A stretch of DNA of 64,000 bases, taken from contig CM060175.1 in NCBI GenBank assembly GCA_030549775.1, forward strand, positions 28,749,762 to 28,813,761, in the 5' to 3' direction. A program made the position numbers and the translations under genes. The number at the start of each line of letters is the position of its first letter. The first letter of the stretch is position 1. The notes under the pieces are model-generated. The model was not told the origin of the DNA. It made no database searches and was given only the letters and a program-made list of their open reading frames with translations. This DNA comes from Tamarix chinensis (Eukaryota > Streptophyta > Magnoliopsida > Caryophyllales > Tamaricaceae). This document shows, one piece after another, positions 25,091 through 36,403 of this stretch.

Positions 25091-25389
25091 TGTTGTTAGT
25101 GCTTCAAAAAATAGTGGCTGAAGTGGTTCCTATTTTTCTGGTTGAGTCTAGAGAGTAGTTAGTTTTTGAGTTCATGAATCTGTTTTCCATTAGTCCGTTA
25201 ATTTAGTAAGCATTTGTTTTTCAGTTCAGCTTTGTTTTAGGAGTAATGGGAATGTTCCTAAAGTAGTGGAGTTAGTTGCTAAGTTTTAGGAATTATTTGT
25301 TAATTGTCAGGCTATATAATGAGCCTTTGCTGTAAGCTTTTTTTAACGTAATGCAAACGAGTTATTGCTCTCTACTTCTATTCCCAACA
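25091..25389 (+). repeat. copia 3' LTR (299 bp)
   Basis: Bounded by the short inverted repeat TGTTG and CAACA. It contains a TATA box (TATATAA at 25313-25319) about 75 bp before its end, and TGTAAGC downstream of it. No second copy of this LTR is present in the window. It lies about 200 bp upstream of the first recognisable ABCC exon, so the element probably sat in an intron of that gene. Confidence 0.85.
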
Positions 25390-25586
25390 TAGATATCCTG
25401 GCAGATAAAGTTTTCATCTTAAATTTTTTGATCATATTTTATTTTCTATGGATTCTCACTGCATGATACTTTGAAGCTCTTGTGATTACTCTTGATATTA
25501 ATTGTTGTTGACATCTTTCTATTTATTTTAGTTCTGCAATTATCTCTAGCCCATAACAATGTCATTGAGGGTGTTTCCCTGTGCAG

Positions 25587-25705
25587 TGGCTGCATTTTAA
25601 TGTGGCAGAAAGATCAGAGTTCTCTGAAGGTGAAATTCAGACCTTTATGTCCGTTGACGCAGACATGATTGTTGATCTGTGCAACAGTTTCCATGACATG
25701 TGGAT
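25587..25705 (+). pseudogene. ABCC (MRP-type) transporter relic, exon in first transmembrane domain
   Basis: The phase-0 frame gives AERSEFSEGEIQTFMSVDAD and then LCNSFHDMW, the highly conserved start of the TMD1 region in plant ABCC transporters that continues into LPLQIGVALYLLYTQVK. The exon is preceded by a pyrimidine-rich acceptor ending TGTGCAG and followed by a donor GTAATA at 25706. The last exon bases are AT where AG would give the usual Ser. ABCC proteins move glutathione conjugates and other organic anions across vacuolar or plasma membranes. The wording fits the ABCC13 group best, but this is by memory of the family. Part of one broken gene with the exons at 26599, 33913 and 34358. 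Confidence 0.8.
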
Positions 25706-26598
25706 GTAATACTTGTCTTGTGGCATATTCACCCTGAGAGTGACTCATTTCCATAAAAACTCTTCATGAATGGCACAATGTTAAATTTAGAATTTAATGC
25801 CAATCTCACATTTTTTCATTGATAGATGACCAATTCCATTAAAAGGGACAAGTTATCAGGAAATTGGAATGATTATTGTGTCAAAAATGCATCCTTTCTT
25901 CTCTCTCGTCTCTTTATATTTTCAGTGTAAACTACTTTTGCATATTTACGAGTTAGCAGAAATTTTCCTTTATGCTCTTTGAATTTCTACTATTAGTGGG
26001 CAGTTTGAAGTTAATGATTGACTGATTCATGTTCTTTCTTCTCTTCTTTGGGCTGACAAACTTGATCAGTTCAATATACTCTGGACAACCTAATAATTTC
26101 TCGCCATTTTCCATTCTTGACATGGGCTGATAGATTAGGTGTTTAGATGAAATGAAAGGGTCTAATAATTATAGGAATCATTGAAGTAGGTACATGATTG
26201 TGGTTACAAGTTGCGGAAATTAGGGCCATGTGACTAATTATTGAAGAGGAGAGAATATAGAGTCTCTGAAGTTCTCATAACTTGCACCAAATCATGCAGT
26301 GCTAGAATGCATAAACTCTATATTTACTGTAAATATATAGATAATATGTGTATTCTAAAGTATAATATAAATCTCTGATCTTAGGCCTTTTGCCCTATAA
26401 CATTTCCAGCATTGATTCTTTTCAGATCATACACTTCTTCTTTGGCATTTAATATTTAGTGATTAAATTTATCTTTTAATGAAAAGAAATGTTAATATGA
26501 TTTGTTGACTAACAAAAGTAGTAGCTTTGTGCATGCTCCATTTTGCTAAGTTTGTGCAGTCTCCTTTATCCTTTTCATCAGTTATTTTGCTTTTGCAG

Positions 26599-26695
26599 CT
26601 TGCCTTTACAAATTGGTGTTGCTCTTTATCTGTTGTACACCCAAGTCAAAGTTGCCTTTCTTTCTGGAGTGGTAACAGCTGTCTTACTAATACTG
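26599..26695 (+). pseudogene. ABCC transporter relic, next TMD1 exon
   Basis: Begins after TTTTGCAG with split-codon base C, which joins the preceding exon in phase, and reads LPLQIGVALYLLYTQVKVAF followed by LSGVV and TAVLLI. This is the expected next helix of ABCC TMD1. Family members continue with a VNKWI-like segment; here the sequence diverges after about 26690 into unrelated sequence. No donor site is clear, so the right end is uncertain. The intron from 25706 to 26598 is GT-AG. A 99-codon ORF spanning it is mostly intron read-through. Confidence 0.78.
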
Positions 26696-26699
26696 GGCA

Positions 26700-28320
26700 T
26701 ACTGTGTTTCTTTCATCTTAGAACAGTGGGCTGCGCTCTTTGTGTGCATGTTTGCCTTGGAATAGTTGAATCGTATGACTTAATTAATACAATATCAAGC
26801 ATGGTTGGTACTTGTTGGCAATATGATAAGAAATTCTTTTAAAGCTTTACCTTCCCACCCGTGCTCCAACAAAATACACATCTTGTCCAATAAAATATTT
26901 ATATTATCCATCAGAATACACATATTTAGCATATCCAGACAAGTGCACCTCTTATATTGACAAATGTACACTATGCACATCTTATAGTAATTAATGCACA
27001 TGTTATATCGACAAATTTACATTATAAGATGAATATGTGCGACTATAAATGGTGAGTACAGAAAAAGACAATCTTATAGTTTTGAATAAAACTCTTATTA
27101 TTCTTTACTTAGACAAAATTAATGACTAATTTGAAAATCCATGTCAGCCATAAAACTTTTTAGGTGGCTTAATTTGGCTGAAAAATGGCTCACAAGCGGC
27201 CACATGAAGTTAAATCACAAGGCAGGACAACAACAGCATCTTACTAGTGATTTTGTGCAATTTTTTGGCATAAAATGAGATGGTAACAGCAGCCACACGA
27301 GCTGTTACACACCTGCCATTTTGGATAGCTTTTGGGAGTTGTTTGGGTTCGAAAAACCAATGCAAAGGGCAGCAGCAACAAGTACAATAGTAGGTGGTCT
27401 TTTGATGGAAGAGTGTTTGGTAGGATTTTATGACACAAAGCATGTGGGTTGTACTTAAAGATCAGATCATGCATGGGCTACTTAGCTCTAGCTATGCTTT
27501 GTTAGTTTAATCATTTTATAGCCCATACCATAGATCTTTAACTTGTAATCATAATTAGATGTAAGAGGTATGGGGGTAGTATGGGTATATTTTGGAGTCC
27601 CAAAAGTCAAGGGCTGAGCGATAGAATCAAACTAACTAAGCTAGATTCCTTAGGTAACTACTAGTTTTTTCTGTCATATGAGCTTTGATGGAGTTGTTTT
27701 GTAACTATAATAAGACCTAACACACTCCTATAAAATGCAGGAATCCATATGAGTGAGAAAATCATATTTGTATGCCCATGTTTTTCTCTCTTTATTGAAA
27801 TTAAGTCTACAAAGTTCAAGTGGAAAAGTTTGTTGTATGACCATTCAAAATCTCAAGCCTTAGGTGATGAATTAGAGTATATGAATCTTAGTAGGAGCCT
27901 AAGATTGTATAAAATTAACTCCCTTCTCCCTCACATTCTTCGGTTTTTCTTTGATTGTAGAATTACAAATAACATGTGTTACTTAGCTCTCAATTTCTCA
28001 ATTTTCCTAAAAATCTAAACTTAAAACCCTAATTTCTATAAATCCTAACCCTAACCCACCCTCACTTGCCCAAACACTTCAACACCACCCATGACATTCC
28101 GATTGTCCTCCCTATCCACCGATAAAACCCCTTAACCAGCCCATGGTGGTCCACAACTCCAACTATAGACCACGTCTTCCACCTCTGTTCCCTCAGCACC
28201 CCTCATATTGACCCTTGGAATTGGTGTTGAGGATTTAGCTGGGCTGCTATCACCGGTTAGCTGAGTAACACCCTTGCCTATCTCACTTGTACCACCTAAA
28301 TCGGTGGTATTCACAACCGT
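26700..28320. other. no gene recognised; where the missing ABCC exons would be expected
   Basis: I searched both strands for Walker A, signature and Walker B motifs of the first nucleotide-binding domain and for the rest of TMD1 and found none. 28020-28320 is pyrimidine-rich and contains a short CCTAACCCTAACCC string. Small frames here have no recognisable domain. Confidence 0.5.
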
Positions 28321-29278
28321 GCTAATTATTTTTAAATAATTAATTAGGGCAAATCAAGAAGAAATTTATAAGTATTTTTATTAGAAAAGAATTTCGGTAT
28401 TTTAGCTAATTAAGCATTTTATTTTGAAAATAAATTAAATAAATTATTTTATTTAAAATAAGAAGGAGAAAATAGTTTTAAATTAATATTAATTTTATAA
28501 ATAATTTAATTAGAGAAAATTAGGATGTTTTGCTAATTAAGAAGGAATTTATGGAAAATCTTTTAAAAATCCTAATTTAGCCTAAAAAAGGATTTAAATA
28601 TTATTTTATTTAAATATTATCATTTTTAAATATCTCAAATATTCTAATTAATTTAATTAAGCCAACCCACTATTTTTATTTTTTCCTTTTTCCTTTTCTT
28701 TTTCTCCTTTTTCCTTTTTCCTCTTTTCTTTTTCTTTTTTCTTCTTCTCCCAAACTGGGCCAGTCGTGGCCCATTTCCCTTCTTCTTTCCTTCGGCCCGG
28801 CCCGCGCCGCGCACCTTTCTTCCGCCATCCCTCTCTACGTCGAGTTTTGACTCTTTTAACACTGAAACCCGTCATTTCATTAAACCTCCTCCTCCGTCGC
28901 GCCCAGACCGGCCGGTCTTCCCTTTTTTCTTTTCTCTTCTTTCCTCCGCGAACCGCCCGGTCCGGCCCTTTCTTCTTCTTTCTCCTTCGCGTCTGCCAGC
29001 CCGTCGACCAATACCTGCACCGCCGCTCACCCCCTAGTTTTTCGCCGCCGGTTACGGTTGTTTTGACCGGCGATTTTTATTCCTATCTCTTTCCCCTGAA
29101 TCGCCGACCCTCTTGACCCAACCAAATCTCTCTCTTCTCGCGCCATCCTCTCTCTCTCTCTCCTGCGCACACCCATGCCCGTTTTGCTGCCGCCGACCAA
29201 CCCTCGCCTCCGGTAAGCCCGAACCCTACTTCCTTATCCTCTCACCGACCTAAATAACCCTAACCTCTCCCCTAACTC

Positions 29279-29286
29279 TATAAATA
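29279..29286 (+). promoter_or_regulatory. TATA box of the large LTR-like block
   Basis: TATAAATA followed by CCCTCACAATATACCCTAG, a typical plant LTR promoter context. The assignment rests on sequence and position. Confidence 0.5.
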
Positions 29287-30260
29287 CCCTCACAATATAC
29301 CCTAGTTCGAGTTTGGATTTCCTAACCCAGAAATCCTTCCTTGTCGCCGCCACTCCTTTAGACGCCTCGTCCTCCGCCTACCGCCAACTTTGCCGCCCGT
29401 TTTGGCCACCCGTGTCATCCTTACACCGCCCTATAGCTAACCAAATCTACGTCACCCTTTGATTCTTCCTGCACAAGCCGCCCCAGCTGTGCGAAGTTCC
29501 CTTCCCGATCAACCCTTTTTTCTACCCCGCCACCCTTCGCGCCACCCTTAGCCACCTCCTCCGCCGCTAAGGCCGCTTCTTTCACCTCCCAAACTGTGCT
29601 GCAGACCCTGCCCTACCTTCCCATACCTTTACTTTCCTTTTTCTCGTTCTCCTCCCCTCTCTTTCTTCATCTCCTCCATTCGGCCACCACCGCCGCCGCC
29701 GTGCGCCGCCACCTTGGTTGTGCCACCACCTTCATTCCATTCCTCTCCTTATGGGCAACGCAAAACAGCCCAACTTCCACCACCATTCTCTCTATTTTAT
29801 TCCCAGCATGCAACTTTTCCCTCTTTTTTCTCTTTTTTCCGGCCATCGCCGCCACTGCAGTGCGCCACCGTCGGTTCCGCCTATCCCCACCAACATTTGG
29901 TTGAACCCTAGACCCTCTCAGCTATTTTCCCTATTTTTATAACCCTTAAACTATTTTATTTCAATTATTTACATATAAATACTATTATTATTATTCTTAA
30001 TATTTATATTTCAATATGCATTATTATTATTATTATTAGTATTAATATTTTATTATTATTTATGTTGAGGGCTGAAGCCTAATATATTTTAATTTGATTT
30101 TATTATTCTTCTTCTTATTATTTCTATATTTACTATTATTAATATTAAAATGTTATAAGTATTATTATTATTATTATTATTTTCTATTTCGAATTTCCAT
30201 TATTCTTATTTATTATTATTAATACAAATATTTTAACATTAGTGTTGTTAATAATGTTAC

Positions 30261-30280
30261 TATTATTATCATTATTATTA

Positions 30281-30311
<31 letters not shown>

Positions 30312-30313
30312 AA

Positions 30314-30353
<40 letters not shown>

Positions 30354-30395
30354 CATAATTATTATTATTATTATTATTATTATCATTATTATTAT
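30261..30395. repeat. interrupted (ATT)n microsatellite, about 135 bp
   Basis: Nearly pure ATT repeats with a few ATC interruptions. Shorter related runs spread from 29980 to 30590 in the same block. Confidence 0.85.
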
Positions 30396-31009
30396 TATTT
30401 CTGAATTGGGTTATTTAATTTACAAATAATCTTTTTAGTATTATTTTGGTAAAGGGTCTGAATCCCTTATTTCACTTTATTTTTGAGTAATGCCTTTTAT
30501 TATTATTTCTACTATTTTATTATTCTTATTAATATTAATATTGATATTATTTTGGTATTTTTGTTATTATCATTTTATCAAAAAAAAAACTATTCTTATA
30601 TTAAATTAGTGTTTAATATTATTTTGATATGAGAGAGTCTAATTTTAGCTTTTCTCTCATAATAGGTAAAACCAGTCAAAACCCTAATGAGGCGTAGGAG
30701 CGTGCTCCAATACCGGTGTCGTTTTAGGTAAGGGGTGCTAAGGCCTTTTGTGTGCTTATATGCATTATGTGCTTTGTATGCTATGTATTCTATGTTTGTC
30801 ATTATTAATTATTTTTTATGTGGTATGACATGGAGTTGAAGTATGTTTTTGTATGGCATGTGTACTATATGTATGTGACGATATGTGTTGTGTCCCTATA
30901 AGACATGCATGAGAGGATGTCAATGTGGTTTGTGTGGAAGAAAGGATGAAAAAGGAGGATGGGAAAAGAAGTTGACTAAGGGAAGTGAGTTGACCTAATT
31001 TTATGGTTT

Positions 31010-31610
31010 TATAAGGAATAATCTAATGTATGGTTTTATGTGGAAGAATCGAATTTATGGTGTGTTTGGGAGAATCTAATTTATGATGTTAATTGGGAGA
31101 ATCTAATTTATGATGTTATATGGGAGAATCGAATTTATGGTTTGTTTGGGAGAATTTAATTTATGATTTGATTGGGAGAATCTAATTTTATGATTTGTTT
31201 GGGGGAATCCAATTTATGGTTTTGCTTGGGAGATTCTAATTTATGATTTCATGTGGAAGAATCTAACTTATGGTCTTGTATGGGAGAATCTAATTTGTGG
31301 TTATGGAAGGGGAGATTCTAATCAATTGTATTATGAGGACAAATCTTTGGGTTTTATATGATTTGAATCTTTAGGTCTTATATGGTTTGAATTTAGGGTT
31401 TTGTATGACGGAATCTAGGGTTTACCTGGTGGTATTAATGGATGTATGTTGGTATTAGGGTTTGTATGATGATATTAAGGTTTGTATGGTGGTAATTATA
31501 GTTGTATGGTGGTATTAGGATTTATATGGTGATATTGATGGTTGTATGGTGGTATTAGGGTTTGCATGGTTGAATTTAGGGTTTCACGTGGAATTTTAGG
31601 GTTTGCATGA
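31010..31610. repeat. two degenerate tandem arrays
   Basis: 31010-31340 has about ten units near 31 bp with core GGGAGAATCTAATTTATG. 31430-31610 has about six units with core TATGGTGGTATTAGGGTTTG, each with varied spacing. Both are on the + strand inside the LTR-like block, in the same relative place as the GGTAATTTGG array in the LTR at 14161. Confidence 0.7.
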
Positions 31611-31926
31611 AAAAGGTTCGAAGGTTTGCATGGGGAGATTGATGTCTGTATGGGTATGAAATTTACGTGTGGAAAGTTAATTTGGGATGTAAGGAAGGTA
31701 ATATAAGTGTTATTTGGGTGTTGAACTATTTTGGACGGAAATTAGTACGTGGAGTTATAAAAAGGTTCGTAGGAGACCGAATTAAGGTTGTGTGGAGAAT
31801 TAGGGTTGTTGTGGTTGTGTACAATTTTTGTATTATCATATTCATTTGGTGGTTTAAATGTATGTGAAGTATGAAGTTAATGATTCGTACATGTTCATGG
31901 TGAAAGCTTTGAATAAGATACTTAAG

Positions 31927-32152
31927 ACCGATCCACCGGCATAATAGTGGCTAGGTACTACGGTAACTTGGAGATCGATCCACCGGCTTAATAGTGGTAG
32001 GGTATGTTACCCTAGTGACCGATCCACCGGCTAAAATAGTGGGGGATCCCGAGCTCAACGAACCAAACTATATATGTTGTAATAAGTGGGAAGATACTAA
32101 TTACTTACAGTGGAACACTGTGCTAGAAGGGGCCAGACCGATCCACCGGCAT
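31927..32152. repeat. CCACCGGC...AATAGTGG motif cluster
   Basis: Four copies of GATCCACCGGC, three of them followed within a few bases by AATAGTGG, begin near 31930, 31974, 32020 and 32140. The CCAC and GTGG halves are inverted, so each copy could form a short hairpin. The same motif recurs at 18980-19335 and, on the opposite strand, at 60430-60770. Confidence 0.75.
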
Positions 32153-32689
32153 ATGCATGATTTTACGTGCTTATGTGTTGGCCTTAGTGCTCGGTTACCT
32201 TACTCAGTACGTAGCGTACTGATCACCCTTTTCATGGGTGCTGCTCATTCCTACGAGTAGTACGCCCTTCTGATTTGTGCAGGTGGGCGAGACATTAGTC
32301 GGGGCTGAGTGTTGAGCATGTTTGGCTCGAGGTTCGAGAGAGTTGTGGTCGTATTTCAGTCTTTATGAAATTTTATTTCCTGCTATTATTTCTTTGTATT
32401 GGAGCATTTATCCTCTTTGATTTCGCACTCTGATTTCTATTTTATTACGTTAATAAACGTTTATGCATACTCTGATTTTAAGGTATGATCTTTCGAGTTC
32501 TTTTATGAACTATTGATTTGAATTTAATGTAAATCTTTTCTTAGCCTTAGCACTTGGTACTGGAACGGTCGGAGAGAACCGGTCTAGTACTAAGTGTGGC
32601 GGTGACATTCCCAAAATTCACAGGTTTTAAGTGTTTCTATTTTAATTACTTCCGCTTTAAAAAAAAAGTAGTGAATTTTGGGTGTTACA

Positions 32690-33912
32690 ATCTCATGGTC
32701 AAAAGGAAGCCTCAAGGCTAATTGGAAGCCAGCTACGTACAAGAAATGAACTCTAGATAGCCGCAATTAATGTTCTTGGATCATCTCAAGGAAAACTTAT
32801 GGGCTAAAGAATATGCTCCACCCTTTATTGATCCGCCAGCTTGGCCTCTTTGCTTCCTCACATCCCCGCCTACTAAACTTCCCACAACTTGATATGTCAT
32901 GGCACCCTACTCAAGACTCTAGTGCTCCAATCATTCCACCAAAAATTTGTTATTACCTCTTGGGATGGTCGATTGTTCACCACTTGAAATTATTGGCCAA
33001 TTGGAATGAATTTCCTCTCGATCAAGCTATTGTGGAGTCATTTTCTAAGAGGGGAATAATGTTGGGATTGCCGATCCTGTAGGGTTGTTCATGAAATGTT
33101 GGGTGCGTCCAATAGAAAGGACTTAAGTACATGTAAAAGAGAATAATTTAGGCCTTTCCTTGCAGCCTTCTTGTTGTTCAGTATTAGAAGATTGGAAGTG
33201 ATGGGAAAAATCCAAGTCATTGGATTATATATCAATTAACTCCATAAGTATGTCGTGTATGCACAGAGCTGAAAAAGATACTATTTTTCTCACTATGCTT
33301 AAATGCGGTAGATGTATCTAAGGGGAGTGTGGCTGTGGTATAATAGGTTTCTTTCTCCGCAACAGATTGATGCTATTTTGTGAATGCCAACACGAACCAA
33401 AGGTTAAGTGTTGTTGGATTGGAATTTCACGTATGTTGTTATGCATACGAAATTGGATCCAAAATTAAAGGGGACACTTAAAATTATTAATGCTTTTCTC
33501 TCCATGGTGATGATATTTATTGTCTGTAACTGGATTTTGAAATCCATTAAGCATTATTTTTCTATTAAATAGTGTAAGAGATCATTGTACATGATATGCC
33601 GAAAAAGTTCTTGCATCTACAAGAATGAAGCATGATCTATTTGATAGCCCTACATTTCCAGGTTTTTTGTATAGAAGATTCTTGCATAGGATGCCTCCAA
33701 AATCATGATTTTAGGGATCATCAATGTTTGAAAGAGTATAAGAGGTTTTCTGTATAGAATATTCCTGCATAGTTATTTCCCTTGCACACATGGCGACTAT
33801 TATGGATTTTGAAGGAGTATTTACTAAATATGAAGACTTCATTTTTTTCCTTATTATGATATTTTAAAGCATACAGTGACAGATTTCTTACTGTATAATT
33901 TCTTTTCATTAG
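32690..33912. other. no gene recognised; intron-like flank of the ABCC exon
   Basis: Normal-complexity sequence. Frames of up to 92 codons occur on both strands (32813-33082 and 33721-33999) without recognisable domains; the second overlaps the ABCC exon antisense and is a shadow. The stretch just before 33913 ends in a good splice acceptor. Confidence 0.45.
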
Positions 33913-34199
33913 GCAATAGCTTCTACAGATATAGTAGTTCTTCTGGATAAAGGGTGCATAAAGTTTGTGGGGAGCCCTTCTGATTTGACATTCTCTCAAT
34001 ATTCAGCACACACCTTATTTGTAGTAAATAATTCATCACAATCCGTTCAGAGTCAAAAGCATAAAAGTTGCAGAGCAATAACTATTGTTGAGGAAAATCT
34101 TCAGGAACAGAGAGACTCTATTTCTATTTGTAGTGGTGTAGAGGAAATCATTGATACTGAAGAAAGGAAAGAAGGAAAAGTTGAACTGGCTGTATAGCG
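33913..34199 (+). pseudogene. ABCC transporter relic, end of NBD1 and linker
   Basis: Starts after acceptor TTCATTAG and reads AIASTDIVVLLDKGCIKFVG then SPSDL. In ABCC transporters this is the end of the first nucleotide-binding domain just after the H-loop, followed by the acidic, Ser/Gln-rich linker (VEEIIDTEERKEGKVEL). The exon ends CG before donor GTGAGC at 34200. A TAG at 34195-34197 replaces the expected Tyr codon two bases before the exon end, and stops translation. The preceding NBD1 exons with Walker A and signature motifs are missing upstream. Confidence 0.85.
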
Positions 34200-34357
34200 G
34201 TGAGCTATTTCTCTTATGTTTTTAAATGTTAAGGAATGCTCTTTTTCTTCTACCTGGGTCTTGATAGATGAATTGTTGATCCAACGTCCATCGCTGTTGA
34301 ATTTGCTTTTTGATTTCTGGCTTCTGTTTATGATAGTAATTCATTTTTCTTCCCTAG

Positions 34358-34506
34358 AAAGTATACTGCATTTTCAGGCTGGTTTGTTGCTACTATGATA
34401 TTCATATCTGCACGTTTAATGCAAATCACCTGATCTATGGCTGTCATTCTGGGCTCACACAACAAGCTGAAGCGATGTGGGAGGCTATTCTTTGTCGTTT
34501 TATGTG
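34358..34506 (+). pseudogene. ABCC transporter relic, start of second transmembrane domain
   Basis: Joined to the previous exon by a 158-bp GT-AG intron (34200-34357); the split codon CG plus A restores phase. It reads KYTAFSGWF then VATMIFISARLMQ, the start of ABCC TMD2. A frameshift near 34428 follows, then DLWLSFW in another frame, an in-frame TGA at 34468-34470, and SLSFYV before a donor GTAATG at 34507. Later exons for TMD2 and NBD2 were not found downstream. With the TAG in the previous exon this shows a long-dead gene. Confidence 0.83.
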
Positions 34507-34764
34507 GTAATGTACAAGATGATATTCTAGACACAGGTTCTCGAATCTGTTTTAAGTGGTTTAGATCTTCTTCTTTTTTTGGGTAATCTATCTACCAGCT
34601 GTTTTAGAAACAATGAGATATTCAAAAGGGGAGAAAGTTGAGAGCATTGGTTTGTAACAGGAAATGAATGCCTAGAACCATACATATGAAAGGAACCTTT
34701 GGAGTCTGTATTGCTTTCCTGAATTTGATTAGAAGCGGTTCAAACATTCTAGAGTAAGGATATT
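34507..34764. other. intron-like tail of the ABCC relic
   Basis: A donor-like GTAATG opens this stretch, but no further ABCC exon is recognisable. The short frame at 34622-34858 on the complementary strand has no domain. Confidence 0.4.
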
Positions 34765-35173
34765 TACTCGGCGGAAAATAATTTCTGAAACTGACCTTAA
34801 TATTGGTAATTTTTGTCGAAGTAAGTCCCGTGGCATCGGTAAAATTTACCGAAGCCAAATACTATGCTCGGCGACTTTAGCCGAAAACAAGCTTGACATT
34901 CGACAATAGTTGCTGAACCCTAGCCAAGGCCGTCGGCAATAATTGCCGATTCCCCCCTTTTTTTCCGACGATTTCGGCCGAACACCCCAATAATTGCCGA
35001 TACAAAAATTTGTAAATAATTTTTTTTTTATATTTAAAAAAATCCAGAATCTACATAAATATTTTATACAAAAATTTAAATTAACATATTTAAAATTAAA
35101 AAAATATATAACAAGTTTAGTTATATATTTATTAAGGATCGGCAACATTTCCAGCCGAATGTTAGCTAGATCA

Positions 35174-35882
35174 TCGGCAATTATTGCCGATGTCTATCAT
35201 CCCTATTTTTTCCTTCCGGCAATTTTGAAATAATTATTATTTATAATTTAAAGAATTCATATTTTGTACAAAAATTTAAATTAACATATTTACAATCACA
35301 TAAAAAAAATTCAATAAATAACTTTAATTAAACTTATGAATTTGTGTATATTATAGGAAGAGAAAAAAAAGTATTAAAACAAAAAAATTAATTACCTCAC
35401 ATCTTCGGGAAAGATTGCCGAACATAATATAAATCGGCGATAATTGCCGACCCTTCCCCACCTCTTTGTTTCATCTCCGTCATGAATAGTGGCCTCCATC
35501 CTCAATAATTACGTATATTGGCAATAATTGCCGATGCCTATCGCCCCAATTTTTTTTTTCTTTCAGCAATTTTGAAATAATTTTTATTTATAATTTAAAA
35601 AATTCATGATCTAGATGTATAATATAAATATTTTGTAAAAAAATATAAATTAACTTATTTACAATCAAATAAAAAATTCATTAAATAACTTTAATTAAAC
35701 TTATACATTTATGCATATTATAGGCAGAGAAAAAAATATTAAAATAAAAAATTAATTACCCCATATCTTCGGCAAAGATTTCCGTACATAACATAAATTG
35801 GCAATAATTGCCAACCCTCCCCCACCTCTTTGTTTCATCTCCATCATGAATAGTTGTCACCATCCTCAATAATTTTTATATA
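35174..35882. repeat. tandem repeat, two units of about 344 and 365 bp, plus a partial unit upstream
   Basis: Each unit begins with the inverted motif, then has CAATTTTGAAATAAT, an AT-rich part, TTAATTACC near a TCTTCGG box, and CCACCTCTTTGTTTCATCTCC. The second unit starts at 35518. A partial, more diverged unit lies at about 34933-35173. The repeat is inside the candidate CACTA-type element. Confidence 0.75.
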
Positions 35883-36210
35883 TCGGCAATAATTGCCGAA
35901 CTATTTTTTTTAAATTATAAATAATGTAATAATATTTTATAATATTTTTTTTCTATAATTAACAAAAATTTCATGATCTATATCTATATTATATATAAAT
36001 TTTATGTTAAAAATTTTGAGTTTTTCAAAAGTAGCCTTTAAATAAAATTGTATTGATAAAATTTGTTACCTTCCGATCGGTTAAAAATACGAATGCTAAA
36101 TTTTAACTAATTTAAATTATTTGGAAATAAAAATAAATTTAATCAATATCTATTATAAATATATATAAAATATATAAATTATATATACTAATGAATATTT
36201 TTAAATCAGT

Positions 36211-36403
36211 AATAACAAAAACTGTATACTATCATCTGTATATGATTTATTATGTAACAAATAAGTTTTTGTCAAAAGTAGCCATTATTTTAGTATTTTA
36301 AATCTTGTTGAATTAAATTTATACATGGAGGTTAGGAAAAAATTTGTTTTCCATGGAGTAAAATTTTGTTTTCCAAATAACAAAAACTGTATACTATCAT
36401 CTG
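36211..36403. repeat. 28-bp direct repeat, two copies
   Basis: AATAACAAAAACTGTATACT and the next eight bases occur at 36211-36238 and again at 36376-36403. They lie near the right end of the candidate CACTA-type element. Confidence 0.75.

Larger units (their letters stand above)
21540..25389 (+). mobile_element. Ty1/copia retrotransposon, 5'-truncated and inactive
   Basis: Domain order is gag, protease, integrase, reverse transcriptase, RNase H, which is diagnostic of copia. The 5' LTR, primer-binding site and N-terminal half of gag are missing. The 3' end is intact: polypurine tract AAGCAAGGGGGAG then an LTR bounded by TGTTG and CAACA. At least six frameshifts or stops break the polyprotein, and several catalytic residues are substituted. 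The RT motifs suggest a Tork-like lineage, but that is tentative. No target duplication can be tested because the 5' end is gone. Confidence 0.93.
28330..32689 (+). mobile_element. large LTR-like block (solo or truncated LTR)
   Basis: The right end reads GAATTTTGGGTGTTACA, like the end of the LTR at 18342. The left boundary is unclear. In order it holds an AT-rich part (28330-28660), a pyrimidine-rich tract with GCCCGG patches (28670-29100), a TATA box (29279-29286), a GC-richer CCGCC-containing stretch, a (TTA)n field (29980-30400), two degenerate tandem arrays (31010-31340 and 31430-31610) and the CCACCGGC/AATAGTGG segment. No gag or pol is present. The large size and ends suggest a gypsy LTR. 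The several 60-120-codon frames in the pyrimidine-rich part are composition artefacts. Confidence 0.55.

Noticed and set aside
26527..26842. 99-codon frame as a membrane protein gene
   Set aside because: Only the middle part matches an ABCC exon; the rest is intron read-through on either side of a splice acceptor at 26598.
28039..28057. Telomere-like CCTAACCCTAACCC string
   Set aside because: Only about two and a half units and lacking the plant CCCTAAA unit; no array.
28653..29942. Several Pro/Ser/Phe- or Lys/Arg-rich frames of 60-116 codons on both strands
   Set aside because: They follow pyrimidine-rich and CCGCC-rich tracts in an LTR-like block and have no domain or codon structure.
28277..32694. 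ATCTC as target duplication of the large LTR-like block
   Set aside because: ATCTC occurs at 28280-28284 and 32690-32694, but the left copy is not adjacent to a clean LTR start (TGTACCACC begins three bases later); likely chance.
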